DNA from: Cellulomonas fimi
GTDB taxonomy: Bacteria > Actinomycetota > Actinomycetes > Actinomycetales > Cellulomonadaceae
Direction of reading: 5' to 3'
NCBI RefSeq assembly: GCF_012952065.1
Contig: NZ_JABCJJ010000002.1
Span: forward strand, 124,001-188,000
DNA length: 64,000 nt
The translations under genes and the position numbers were made by a program. Positions 18,822 through 27,079 of this stretch are shown here, piece by piece. Numbering within the stretch: the first letter of the stretch is position 1; every line of letters starts with the position of its first letter. The notes under the pieces were generated by a model, which saw only the letters and a program-made list of their open reading frames with translations, did not search any database and was not told where the DNA came from.

Positions 18822-20123
18822 ATGACGGCAGACGCTCGACCGGGCGGGGACGACGGCGTGAGCGCGGGCGGTCCGCCACCCGGGGTTCGGCGTCTGCCGT
18901 TCTCGGCGCTTGCGAAGCCGATGGGGGCCGCGTGCAACCTGGACTGCGCGTACTGCTACTTCTTGTCGAAGCAGCTTCTGTACGACCACGACTCCCAACG
19001 GATGTCCGAGCGGGCGCTCGAGGCGTACCTCGCCAACCTCCTGTCGTCATCGCCCGACGGCCCGGTGGAGGTGGCCTGGCAGGGTGGTGAGCCGACGATG
19101 CGCGGATTGCCCTTCTTCCGTCGCGCGGTCGCCCTGGCCGAGCAGCTGCGCCGCCCGCGGCAGCAGGTGCAGCACGTCATCCAGACCAACGGCACCTTGC
19201 TGAACGACGACTGGGGCCGGTTCCTCTCCGAGCACGGCTTTCTCGTGGGCCTTTCACTCGACGGGCCACAGCACCTGCACGACGCATTCCGGGTCAACAA
19301 GGCCGGTCGGGGTACCCACGCCCAGGTCCAGCGCGGCTGGGAGGTCCTGGCCCGTCATGGGGTGGACGTAAACATCCTCTGCACGGTCAATGCCGCGAAC
19401 CAGGACCACGCCGTAGAGGTCTACCGCTACTTCCGCGATGGGCTCGGTGCACGGTACCTGCAGTTCATCCCGGTCGTGGAACGAGTACCGGCCGAGTCGT
19501 CGGCCCTTGCCGAGCAGGGCTGGCGAGCCGGCGACCATGGTCCCCGGACGGTGCTCTACCGCCAGCACGGGGACCGGGTGACCTCCCGCTCGGTGGATCC
19601 GCGCGCGTACGGGGAGTTCCTCGTCGCGATCTTCGACGAATGGGTGTCGCGTGACGTGGGAGAGGTCTTCGTCCGCGACATCGACGTGGCGCTGGGCAAC
19701 CTCTTGGGCCAGTACACGTTGTGCGTCACGGCCCCCCAGTGCGGCACCGCGATCGCGGTCGAGCACAACGGCGACGTCTACTCCTGCGACCACTACGTCG
19801 AACCGGGTCATTGTCTCGGCAACGTCATACACACCCCGCTCCAGTCGATGCTCCAGTCCGGCCAGCAGCGCTCCTTCGGCCGTTCGAAACTGACCGCCCT
19901 ACCGACGAAGTGCCGGACGTGCCCCGTCCGGTGGGCCTGCCACGGCGGCTGCCCGAAAGACAGGTTCGCCTCGACGACGGACGGCCGACCGCCCGTCAAC
20001 TACCTGTGCGCCGGCTACTACCGCTACTACAGCCACATCCGACCCGCGCTCGAGCGGATGGCGCATCTCCTACGGGCTGGGCAGCCGGCATCAAGGATCA
20101 TGGAAGACGCTGCCCGCCCGTAG
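18822..20123 (+). CDS. Anaerobic sulfatase-maturating enzyme (radical SAM/SPASM)
   Basis: This 433-residue protein has the radical-SAM cluster motif at C38-C42-C45 (AACNLDCAYCYF), the SAM-binding QGGEP segment near residue 90, and a C-terminal SPASM region with Cys clusters (CGTAIAVEHNGDVYSCDHY; CRTCPVRWACHGGCPKDRF). Enzymes of this family oxidise the active-site Cys or Ser of sulfatases to formylglycine without oxygen. ATG 18822 fits the family start, although the upstream frame is open. It is convergent with the oxygen-dependent FGE (56 bp between stops) and near two Cys-type sulfatases, its probable substrates. Confidence 0.88.
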   Translation: MTADARPGGDDGVSAGGPPPGVRRLPFSALAKPMGAACNLDCAYCYFLSKQLLYDHDSQRMSERALEAYLANLLSSSPDGPVEVAWQGGEPTMRGLPFFRRAVALAEQLRRPRQQVQHVIQTNGTLLNDDWGRFLSEHGFLVGLSLDGPQHLHDAFRVNKAGRGTHAQVQRGWEVLARHGVDVNILCTVNAANQDHAVEVYRYFRDGLGARYLQFIPVVERVPAESSALAEQGWRAGDHGPRTVLYRQHGDRVTSRSVDPRAYGEFLVAIFDEWVSRDVGEVFVRDIDVALGNLLGQYTLCVTAPQCGTAIAVEHNGDVYSCDHYVEPGHCLGNVIHTPLQSMLQSGQQRSFGRSKLTALPTKCRTCPVRWACHGGCPKDRFASTTDGRPPVNYLCAGYYRYYSHIRPALERMAHLLRAGQPASRIMEDAARP

Positions 20124-20178
20124 CGCCCGTCTTCGCTGCAGTCTGCCTGCGCAGAAGCCGTCCTCCGGGGCGCCATCC

Positions 20179-21174
20179 TCACCTGGATACCGTCCGGAAT
20201 CCGCCGTTGGCCATCGAGGAGTCCGGTGTGTTGGACGACCTGGCGGCGTTGCGGTACCGGTTGCAGTACGAGTCGTGGCACAGGAACGACCCACCGCGCA
20301 TCACCCTTGCGGTTCCGTGCGCCGGGCCCTGTGGTGCTGCGGACGGCGAACTGCCGTAGTAGGTCGGTGAGAACCAGTCGCTGCACCACTCCCACACGTT
20401 GCCGACCGTCTGCCACAAGCCGAACCCGTTGGGTTGGTACGCGCGCACCGGTGCGGTCGTGAGGAAGCCGTCGTCCCCGGCATTCACGACCGGGAAGCGA
20501 CCCTGCCAGATGTTGCATCGCCACGTCGACGCGCCGGGTGGATGAAGTTCATCTCCCCATGGATAGCGGGCGGCCCCAAGGCCACCTCGCGACGCGTACT
20601 CCCACTCGGCCTCGGTGGGAAGGCGCCGCCCGGCCCAAGCGCAGTACGCCTGTGCGTCGTTCCAGCTGACGTGGACCACCGGATGGTCGTCGCGTCCCTC
20701 GAGGCTTGATCGCCGGCCCTCCGGGTGCCGCCAGTCCGCGCCGCGCACAGCGAGCCACCACGGAGTCGACGCCGCACGTCCGAGGACGTCGTCGGGATCG
20801 GCGGCGAGCGCCAGGTGGAACACCGCTGAGTCTCCGAAGCGTTCGGCCTCGGTTACGTAGCCGGTGTCCTCGACGAAGCCGGCGAACGCCGCGTTCGTCA
20901 CGGTGGTCGCGTCGATGGTGAACGTCTGGAGGTCGACACGGTGCACGGGCACTTCCCCGTCGGCGGCCATCCCGTCGCCGTGGTGATCCCCCATCCAGAA
21001 CTCGCCGGCAGGCACCCGGACCTGCCCGATCGCATGCTTCGCGCGGCTGGTCGGATGCCGGTCACCCGGCGGCACGGCTTCGGAGTCGGTACTCGACCGC
21101 GCAGGGGTGCAGCACGCGCCGTACGGACCACTGGTGTCCTGAGCCAAGGTGTCGACCTTCCTCTCCGCGCTCAC
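20179..21174 (-). CDS. Formylglycine-generating enzyme (FGE, SUMF1-like)
   Basis: This 331-residue protein contains the full FGE-sulfatase domain: VPAGEFWMGD near residue 54, HPVVHVSWNDAQAYCAWAG, RLPTEAEWEYA and NVWEWCSDWF. The C-terminal copper and active-site segment GGSFLCHDSYCNRYR carries both catalytic Cys five residues apart, so it should be a true sulfatase activator and not a SUMF1-fold relative. It converts the Cys of CxPxR motifs to formylglycine using oxygen. The N-terminal extension contains CCTPARS (C21-R26), itself a sulfatase-like motif. GTG 21174 is the start, divergent from lacI with an operator-like site between them. Confidence 0.92.
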   Translation of the reverse strand: MSAERKVDTLAQDTSGPYGACCTPARSSTDSEAVPPGDRHPTSRAKHAIGQVRVPAGEFWMGDHHGDGMAADGEVPVHRVDLQTFTIDATTVTNAAFAGFVEDTGYVTEAERFGDSAVFHLALAADPDDVLGRAASTPWWLAVRGADWRHPEGRRSSLEGRDDHPVVHVSWNDAQAYCAWAGRRLPTEAEWEYASRGGLGAARYPWGDELHPPGASTWRCNIWQGRFPVVNAGDDGFLTTAPVRAYQPNGFGLWQTVGNVWEWCSDWFSPTYYGSSPSAAPQGPAHGTARVMRGGSFLCHDSYCNRYRNAARSSNTPDSSMANGGFRTVSR

Positions 21175-21308
21175 ATGCCGCCCTCGCCTGCCCTGGGTCC
21201 GCGGTGGCGTCGGGGTACCGCCGCGCGCCCGTGGATCCGTGACTGACCGCGGGGGGTCTGGCGTGGGGCGGTGCTCGAGCAGCCGATACCCGCGTGGTTG
21301 TCGTCGTA

Positions 21309-21318
21309 GGATCGGTCC
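21309..21318 (+). promoter_or_regulatory. Putative LacI-family operator O1 (GGATCGGTCC)
   Basis: This near-palindrome matches the two GGATCGATCC sites before the ABC operon (one centre base differs), and all three are followed by AAG. It lies between the divergent FGE and LacI genes, 47 nt before the LacI start, and overlaps a TAGGAT -10-like hexamer, so autoregulation and FGE control are plausible. Confidence 0.6.
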
Positions 21319-21364
21319 AAGCGGCTAGCTCGTCAAGGAGCGCCCGGTTCCGGAGGGGGCACTA

Positions 21365-22408
21365 GTGGCCATGGACACGGTCCGGAGCGGACGGCGGGTG
21401 ACCCTTGCGGACGTAGCTCGCCACGCCGGCTTCTCGCGCTCGACGGCGTCGCTCGTCTTCCAGGACAGCCCGATGGTTGCAGCGACCACGAAGGCGGCGG
21501 TGCTCGCGGCCGCCAAGGAGCTCGGCTACGTCTACGACCGCCGCGCGGCCGCCTTGCGGACCCGAAAGAGCCACACGATCGGCCTGCTGATCCCCGGACT
21601 TGCCAACCCGTTCTTCGCCGCTCTGGTGCAGGCGGTGGAAGAGGAACTCGGTCCCTCCGGCTTCACTGTGCTGCTGGCCAACACACTCGAAAGGCCGGAG
21701 CGACAGAAGGCCGTGGTGGAGACCTTGCTGGAGTATCGGGTCGACGGCCTGCTCATCGTTCCGGCCATCGGCTCAGGCCGCGAAGTCCTCGACGCGATCG
21801 AGCGCTTCGCCGTCCCGCACGTGCTGCTGACACGACGGGTGGTGGGGGCTGGCGGCGACTGGGTGGGCTCGGACGACCGTCGGGGCGCGACGTTGGCGGC
21901 TGAGCACCTCGTGAACCACGGCTGCCGGTCGCTGGCGTACTTCGGCGGCCCGACGGAGACCTACGCGCGCGCCACCCGGTACGGCGGGTTCGTCGATGCG
22001 GCCCGCGCTGCTGGCCTGAGGTTCGTCGAGGAATGGTCGCGAGGAACCGAGACCACAAGCTCCGCAGGGTACGAAGCGGTTCGGACCCTGCTGCAGTCAG
22101 GTCCGCCGCCCGAGGGGGTCGCCTGCCACAGCGACGCGATCGCCTTCGGTGCCATGCGTGCACTGCGGGACGCGGGTCTCACCGTCGGCAGTGACGTGCG
22201 AGTACTTGGCTATGACGATCTCGAGCACGCTCGGTCGTGGTCCCCCTCCCTCAGCTCGGTCTCCGTGTCGAGCGAGGAGATGGGCCGTACGGCTGCGAGG
22301 CTGCTGCTCGAGAGGATCGACCACCCGAGGACTTCGGCGAGTGGCCGGACCGTCGTCTTCACCCCCACGCTCCAGGCGCGAGAGTCGTGCGGCTCGCACG
22401 ACACGTGA
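21365..22408 (+). CDS. LacI-family transcriptional regulator of the sulfatase module
   Basis: This 347-residue regulator has an N-terminal helix-turn-helix (VTLADVARHAGFSRSTASLVF, near residues 12-31), a hinge, and a periplasmic-binding-like sensor domain (IGLLIPGLANPFFAALVQAVE; VLGYDDLEHARSWSPSLSSV). GTG 21365 follows a GGAGGGGG ribosome site by 6 nt; ATG 21371 is an alternative. It precedes the ABC importer operon and probably represses it, releasing on binding the imported sulfated sugar or a product. Three GGATCG(A/G)TCC sites nearby have the central CG typical of LacI-family operators. Confidence 0.88.
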   Translation: MAMDTVRSGRRVTLADVARHAGFSRSTASLVFQDSPMVAATTKAAVLAAAKELGYVYDRRAAALRTRKSHTIGLLIPGLANPFFAALVQAVEEELGPSGFTVLLANTLERPERQKAVVETLLEYRVDGLLIVPAIGSGREVLDAIERFAVPHVLLTRRVVGAGGDWVGSDDRRGATLAAEHLVNHGCRSLAYFGGPTETYARATRYGGFVDAARAAGLRFVEEWSRGTETTSSAGYEAVRTLLQSGPPPEGVACHSDAIAFGAMRALRDAGLTVGSDVRVLGYDDLEHARSWSPSLSSVSVSSEEMGRTAARLLLERIDHPRTSASGRTVVFTPTLQARESCGSHDT

Positions 22409-22466
22409 GCCCGGCCCGGACGGCAAGCACCCCGGGCGGGCGGGCACATCGTCGTGTCCAGCCCCA

Positions 22467-22506
22467 TTGACAGGCCCGCGCCGCGTCCCTAGCCTCGGAT
22501 CGATCC
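22467..22506 (+). promoter_or_regulatory. Promoter of the ABC/sulfatase operon with LacI operator O2
   Basis: A perfect -35 box TTGACA (22467-22472) is followed after 17 bp by TAGCCT (22490-22495). The perfect palindrome GGATCGATCC (22497-22506) sits directly downstream of the -10 box. A repressor bound here would block promoter clearance. Confidence 0.7.
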
Positions 22507-22595
22507 AAGGTGACCCCGGTCACTTGGTCGTCGAAGTTGCACCGGTGTCGGCATCGTTCGTCAGCGCGGCACCACGTTCAGGGCACATCGATTTC

Positions 22596-22605
22596 GGATC
22601 GATCC
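22596..22605 (+). promoter_or_regulatory. LacI operator O3 (GGATCGATCC)
   Basis: This is the second perfect copy of the operator, 99 bp downstream of O2 (about nine to ten helical turns) and 15 nt before the start of the binding-protein gene. It shares the extended context TCGGATCGATCCAAGG with O2. The pair suggests looping or a roadblock. Confidence 0.65.
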
Positions 22606-22619
22606 AAGGGAGAATCGTG

Positions 22620-23930
22620 ATGAGAAGGCCAGTGTCTAGGCGAGTGTCGGCCGCTGTGGCCGGGTTGGCCGCTGTCGGCCTGCTGACCGCATGCAGCTCG
22701 GAAGAACCCGGGACGGATGATGGTGGCGAGACCAGCGAGCCCAGCGCCAGCCAGGTCGAGGAGATCGTCGTCGCGACCGCTGAGACGCCGTGGCTGGCGA
22801 GTTACGAGCAGATGGCGAATCTGTACCAGGAGAAGACCGGAGTGACGGTCACCCTGCAGGTCTTCCCGTTCGACGGCCTGCTCACACAGCAGGCGAACGC
22901 GGCTCAGAACGGTTCGAACGCGTTCGACGTGTTCCAGATGAACGAGCAGTGGGTCGGGCAGTTCTACGACAACGGGTGGGTGCAGCCGCTCGAGGAGGTG
23001 GACCCCGACTTCGAGTGGGACCCCAACCTCATCGAGTTCGACGGGGTCGGCCGATGGGACGCGGACGCCCGGACGACGTCCATGGACGGCGTGCCGTACG
23101 CGTTGCCGATGAACGGGAACATTCACGAGTTCATGTACCGCAGGGACCTTTACGACCAGCTCGGCCTTGAGGTACCGACGACCTGGGAGGAGGTCATCGC
23201 CAACGGCAAGGCCGGTCTGGCTGCAGGCATCGAGAACGGCTACGTGCTGCGCGGCAAGACGCCGACGTACGACTTCAGCGCGCTGCTGTTCTCCCTGGAC
23301 GGGGACTGGTTCCCGGGCGAGCAGGACGGTGACTGGACCCCGGGCGCGGACACGCCGGAGTTCCGGTCTGCGCTCGAGCAGTTCAAGGCGCTTGCCGAGA
23401 TCGGCCCAGACGCACCTCAGACCGTTGCCCAAGCGGAGGCGACCTCGCTCATGCAGGGCGGATCCGTGCTCCAGGCGACTCTCGTCTCGGCCGTGGCGGC
23501 GCCGCTGGAGAACGAGGGTTCCTCGACCGTCGCGGGGAAGATCGGCTACGCGGTCCTGCCCGGTCAGACACCGGTGAGCGGCACCTGGACCGTCGGCGTG
23601 CCTGCGGGCCTGCCGGACGAGCGTGCACAGGCCGCTTACGACTTCATCACCTGGCTGACGAGCCAGGAGGCCATGCAGAAGTGGGCCGAGGTGGGTGGCA
23701 TCACGACCCGGACGGATATCGAGAGCGACCGTCCCGAACTGCAGGTCATCATCGACTCCGCCGACATGATCCGCGGCGGCCTCCGCTACACCTTTGCACC
23801 GCTCATGCTGGAGGTCACCGACCCGGCGATCGGCGAGTACCTGGCCGGTACGATGTCGCTGGACGAGACCATCACCCGGATCCAGGACGGCCTGACCCGG
23901 GTGGTGGAGGAAGCTGGCTACGGGTCGTGA
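22620..23930 (+). CDS. ABC sugar transporter, solute-binding lipoprotein
   Basis: This 436-residue extracellular binding protein of the CUT1 carbohydrate type has a signal peptide ending in the lipobox LLTACSS (Cys near residue 24), so it is a lipoprotein anchored to the membrane. The body matches family 1 solute-binding proteins (MNEQWVGQFYDNGWVQPLEE; AAYDFITWLTSQEAMQKWAEVGG). ATG 22620 follows a GGGAGA ribosome site. It overlaps the first permease (GTGA) and is the first gene of the operon. Given the linked sulfatases, the ligand is probably a sulfated saccharide. Confidence 0.88.
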   Translation: MRRPVSRRVSAAVAGLAAVGLLTACSSEEPGTDDGGETSEPSASQVEEIVVATAETPWLASYEQMANLYQEKTGVTVTLQVFPFDGLLTQQANAAQNGSNAFDVFQMNEQWVGQFYDNGWVQPLEEVDPDFEWDPNLIEFDGVGRWDADARTTSMDGVPYALPMNGNIHEFMYRRDLYDQLGLEVPTTWEEVIANGKAGLAAGIENGYVLRGKTPTYDFSALLFSLDGDWFPGEQDGDWTPGADTPEFRSALEQFKALAEIGPDAPQTVAQAEATSLMQGGSVLQATLVSAVAAPLENEGSSTVAGKIGYAVLPGQTPVSGTWTVGVPAGLPDERAQAAYDFITWLTSQEAMQKWAEVGGITTRTDIESDRPELQVIIDSADMIRGGLRYTFAPLMLEVTDPAIGEYLAGTMSLDETITRIQDGLTRVVEEAGYGS

Positions 23931-24886
23931 CCACCACGCCGGCCCCCGTGGTCCCGACCGTCACCGGTGCTCGCACTGCGCTGCGAGCACCGGGCGGCCG
24001 GGACCCCCGTCGAATGTCCCCCTTCAAGGTGCTCTCGCTGCTCCCGCTGCTCCTCGTGCTCGTCATGCTCGTGGCCTTCCCGATCGGGCAGATGATCTGG
24101 ATGTCGTTCGGCAACGTGCGGCTTACCGCGGGCGAGCTGATCTGGGACTCCGCGGGGCTGGCCAACTACGAGCGGATGCTCGGGGACGAGACGTTCCGGA
24201 TCTCCCTGTGGAACTCCCTCGTGTTCATCTTCTTCACCGTCGTGATCACCGTGGTCCTGGGCATCGCGCTGGCGCTCGCGGCCGACCGCCTGGTACGCGG
24301 CCAGAAGCTGGTCCAGAACGTGCTTCTCTGGCCCGCCATCGTCGCCCCTGTGGTGATCAGCGTCGCGTGGCTGTTGATCCTGAGCCCGCAGGTGGGTCTG
24401 GTGAACAAGATCCTGCGGTCGTTGGGGGCATCCCCGCAGAGCTGGCTGGGCGATCCGTTCGGTGCGATGGCCAGCGTCGTCGTCATCGACGTCTGGCACT
24501 GGACGCCCATCGTCTTCCTTCTCATCTACACCGCACTGCGCTCGTTGGACCCGTCTGTCCTCGAGGCCGCGCGCATCGACGGAGCGAACTACGTCGCCAC
24601 CGTCCGCTACATCGTCCTGCCGCTGCTGACCCCGGCCATCCTCGGCGCGGTGGCGATCCGGGTCCTGATGGGCGTGAAGGTCTTCGACGAGATGTATCTG
24701 CTCACCTTCGGGGGCCCCGGGACCGCAACGACGGTGATCAGCATCTACCTGCGGTCGGTGTTCTTCGAATCCTTCCAGTACGGCTTCGGCTCCGCGCTCA
24801 GCGTGACCGTAGTCGTCCTGGTCCTCGTCGCGCTGCTCGTCGCGCTCGCGGTCCGAAGCCTGATCCGAGGAGTCCGTCGTGCCTGA
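23927..24886 (+). CDS. ABC sugar transporter permease 1 (MalF-like)
   Basis: This 319-residue integral membrane protein has about six helices, starting with LSLLPLLLVLVMLVAF, and the ATPase-contact EAA loop EAARIDGANYVATVRYIVLP near residues 219-238. Its GTG start overlaps the binding-protein stop by 4 nt, and its end overlaps the second permease by 8 nt. No ATP-binding subunit is encoded nearby, so it must share a housekeeping MsiK-type ATPase, as many actinobacterial CUT1 importers do. Confidence 0.87.
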   Translation: MTTTPAPVVPTVTGARTALRAPGGRDPRRMSPFKVLSLLPLLLVLVMLVAFPIGQMIWMSFGNVRLTAGELIWDSAGLANYERMLGDETFRISLWNSLVFIFFTVVITVVLGIALALAADRLVRGQKLVQNVLLWPAIVAPVVISVAWLLILSPQVGLVNKILRSLGASPQSWLGDPFGAMASVVVIDVWHWTPIVFLLIYTALRSLDPSVLEAARIDGANYVATVRYIVLPLLTPAILGAVAIRVLMGVKVFDEMYLLTFGGPGTATTVISIYLRSVFFESFQYGFGSALSVTVVVLVLVALLVALAVRSLIRGVRRA

Positions 24887-25721
24887 TGCCATCCACCGGA
24901 ACCACCAGGGCTCCTGGCTCGTGCGGATCCTCCTCACGGGCGCCGTCGTCTCGACCATCCTGCCGATCCTGTGGCTGCTCCTCATCGCATTCCAGCGCCC
25001 CCGCGCGATCATCTCGCCGGGCTGGACCTTCGAGTTCTCACTGGCCAACTTCGAAGAAGTCTTCGGGCCTCGCCAGGTCTACGGAGCCCAGGTCGTCAAC
25101 AGCGTCATCCTGGTGCTGGTCTCGACCGCGATCACTCTCGTCATCGCAGCATTCGCCGCTTACAGCCTGAGCCAGCTGCACTGGTCACGGCGAACGGTCG
25201 CGTCCATTCTCGGGGGCGCCGGCCTGCTCCAGGTCATCCCTCCGGTCACGCTCGTTCCTGGTCTGTTCGCGACCCTGCAGACCCTTGGCCTGAACGGCAC
25301 GTTGAGCGGCCTCATCCTGCTGAACACGGTGTTCAACCTTCCGTTCGCCGTAATCCTCATCAAGTTCTACTTCGACACGCTGCCCACAGAGTTGCGGGAG
25401 TCGGCAGCGATCGACGGTGCGAGCGAGTTTGCGACCTTCCGCCGGATCATGCTGCCCCTGGCGGCGCCCGGGATCGCCTCCGTCGCCATCTTCACAGCCA
25501 TTCAAGTCTGGAACGAGTTTCTCTTCGGCCTGGTCTTCACGACCGGCGGGCGGGAAGCCCCGATCACCGTGGGGATCGCAACGCTCATCCAGCCACAGGA
25601 GATCAAGTTCGGACCCATGGCGGCGGTCGGGGCCGTCACCGCCGTCCCGATCATCATTCTTGCGATCGTGGCGAACCGGCACATCGTGGCCGGGCTGACA
25701 CGCGGCGCTGTCAAAGGCTGA
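24879..25721 (+). CDS. ABC sugar transporter permease 2 (MalG-like)
   Basis: This 280-residue permease has six predicted helices and the EAA motif ESAAIDGASEFATFRRIMLP near residues 173-192, followed by LAAPGIASVAIF. The GTG start at 24879 lies within the end of permease 1. Together they form the channel of a carbohydrate importer. The first sulfatase follows 26 bp later, so uptake and desulfation are probably co-transcribed. Confidence 0.87.
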   Translation: MPDAIHRNHQGSWLVRILLTGAVVSTILPILWLLLIAFQRPRAIISPGWTFEFSLANFEEVFGPRQVYGAQVVNSVILVLVSTAITLVIAAFAAYSLSQLHWSRRTVASILGGAGLLQVIPPVTLVPGLFATLQTLGLNGTLSGLILLNTVFNLPFAVILIKFYFDTLPTELRESAAIDGASEFATFRRIMLPLAAPGIASVAIFTAIQVWNEFLFGLVFTTGGREAPITVGIATLIQPQEIKFGPMAAVGAVTAVPIIILAIVANRHIVAGLTRGAVKG

Positions 25722-25747
25722 CCACACTACCGATCGGGAAAGTGCAG

Positions 25748-27073
25748 ATGACGACATCCCTGACCAACATTGCGCTGATCCACTGCCACGACCTCGGGGA
25801 CTGGCTCAGCTGCTACGGGTGGAACGCCGTGCCCAGCCCGAACCTCCAGGAGCTGGCGGACACCTCGATCGTCTTCGACAAGGCGTTCGCGACCTCCCCC
25901 CTGTGCACGCCTGCCCGTTCCTCGCTGTTCACGGGCCGGTTGCCGCACGCGAACGGGCTCATGGGGCTCGCACACGACGGGTGGCGGTACGGCCCCGGCG
26001 TGACTACCCTGCCGGAGCTGCTCGCGAGGGCCGGTTACCGCACGGCCCTGCTCGGGCTGCAGCACGAAGACATGGACGCCCGAGTGCTGGGCTACGACGA
26101 GGTCCATGGGCTCGGCTTCCTCCCGCGCGCACTCGAGGTCGCCCGGCTGACTGAGCGCTGGGTGGAGACGCGCCGTGCTCACGCGGGTACGCCGTACTTC
26201 ACTGCGATCGGCCTGTGGGAGGTGCATCGGCCCTGGCCGAACGAGGACTACGACCCGGTCGATGCGCAGTCCGTCACGGTCCCCCCATACCTGCCGGACA
26301 ACGAGCACAGCCGACGTGACATCAGCGGGTTCTACGGTGCAATCCGGCAGATGGACGAGGCCGTGGGCCGCATCGTCCGCGCTCTTCGCTCAGGACCCGG
26401 CGGCGCCGACACGCTGATCATCTTCACCACCGATCATGGTGTCGCGTTTCCGGGGGCCAAGAGCACGCTGTACGACGCCGGTGTCAAGGTCGCGATGATC
26501 GTCAGCCCTCCGCCGTCCTGGGGCCTATCCCCGGGCCGGCGCTCCGAGCTCGTCAGCCACCTGGACGTAGCCCCGACGCTGCTCGAGCTCGTCGGCGTGG
26601 ATCCGCCCGAGGACCTCGAGGGCGTCAGCATCCTCAACCACATCAAGGGCAGCCCGTCCGGAACAGGCGACCGGGTGCTTTTCCTGGAGAAGACCTACCA
26701 CGACCGCTACGACCCGATTCGCGCGGTCCGGACCGCCTCGGCGAAGTACATCCGCAACTTCGTGCCCGGCCCCAGGCTTCCCCTGTCGCTGGACCTCGAA
26801 CGGAGCGAGACACGGCAGGGAATGGGGGACGCGCACCTGGCACCGCGACCGGAGGAGGAGCTCTACCTGCTCGAGGACGACCCGTGGGAGCTGGACAACC
26901 GTGCCGAGGACCCGGAGTGCGAAGCCCTCCGGAAGGACCTTGCGGCGCGGCTCGTCGACCATCTCGAGCACAGTGACGACCCCGTTCTCCGCGGTGACGT
27001 CCCCCCGCCAGGACCGCCCTGCAACCCTCGGACGGCGTGCTCACCACAAGCCGCAGCTGCGGCAGGAAGGTGA
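25748..27073 (+). CDS. Cytosolic Cys-type sulfatase 1 (CTPAR)
   Basis: This 441-residue type I sulfatase has no signal peptide. The activation motif is PLCTPARSSLFTGR with the modifiable Cys at residue 53. Other family features are the N-terminal metal-site segment HCHDLGD and the FTTDHGVAFPGAKSTLYDAGVKV segment near residue 226, which resembles heparan N-sulfatase (SGSH)-type enzymes. It needs its Cys converted to formylglycine, and both maturases are encoded nearby. The cytosolic location fits desulfation after import. Substrate (O- or N-sulfated sugar) cannot be read from sequence. ATG 25748 is preferred over GTG 25742. Confidence 0.88.
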   Translation: MTTSLTNIALIHCHDLGDWLSCYGWNAVPSPNLQELADTSIVFDKAFATSPLCTPARSSLFTGRLPHANGLMGLAHDGWRYGPGVTTLPELLARAGYRTALLGLQHEDMDARVLGYDEVHGLGFLPRALEVARLTERWVETRRAHAGTPYFTAIGLWEVHRPWPNEDYDPVDAQSVTVPPYLPDNEHSRRDISGFYGAIRQMDEAVGRIVRALRSGPGGADTLIIFTTDHGVAFPGAKSTLYDAGVKVAMIVSPPPSWGLSPGRRSELVSHLDVAPTLLELVGVDPPEDLEGVSILNHIKGSPSGTGDRVLFLEKTYHDRYDPIRAVRTASAKYIRNFVPGPRLPLSLDLERSETRQGMGDAHLAPRPEEELYLLEDDPWELDNRAEDPECEALRKDLAARLVDHLEHSDDPVLRGDVPPPGPPCNPRTACSPQAAAAAGR

Positions 27074-27079
27074 CGTCGC

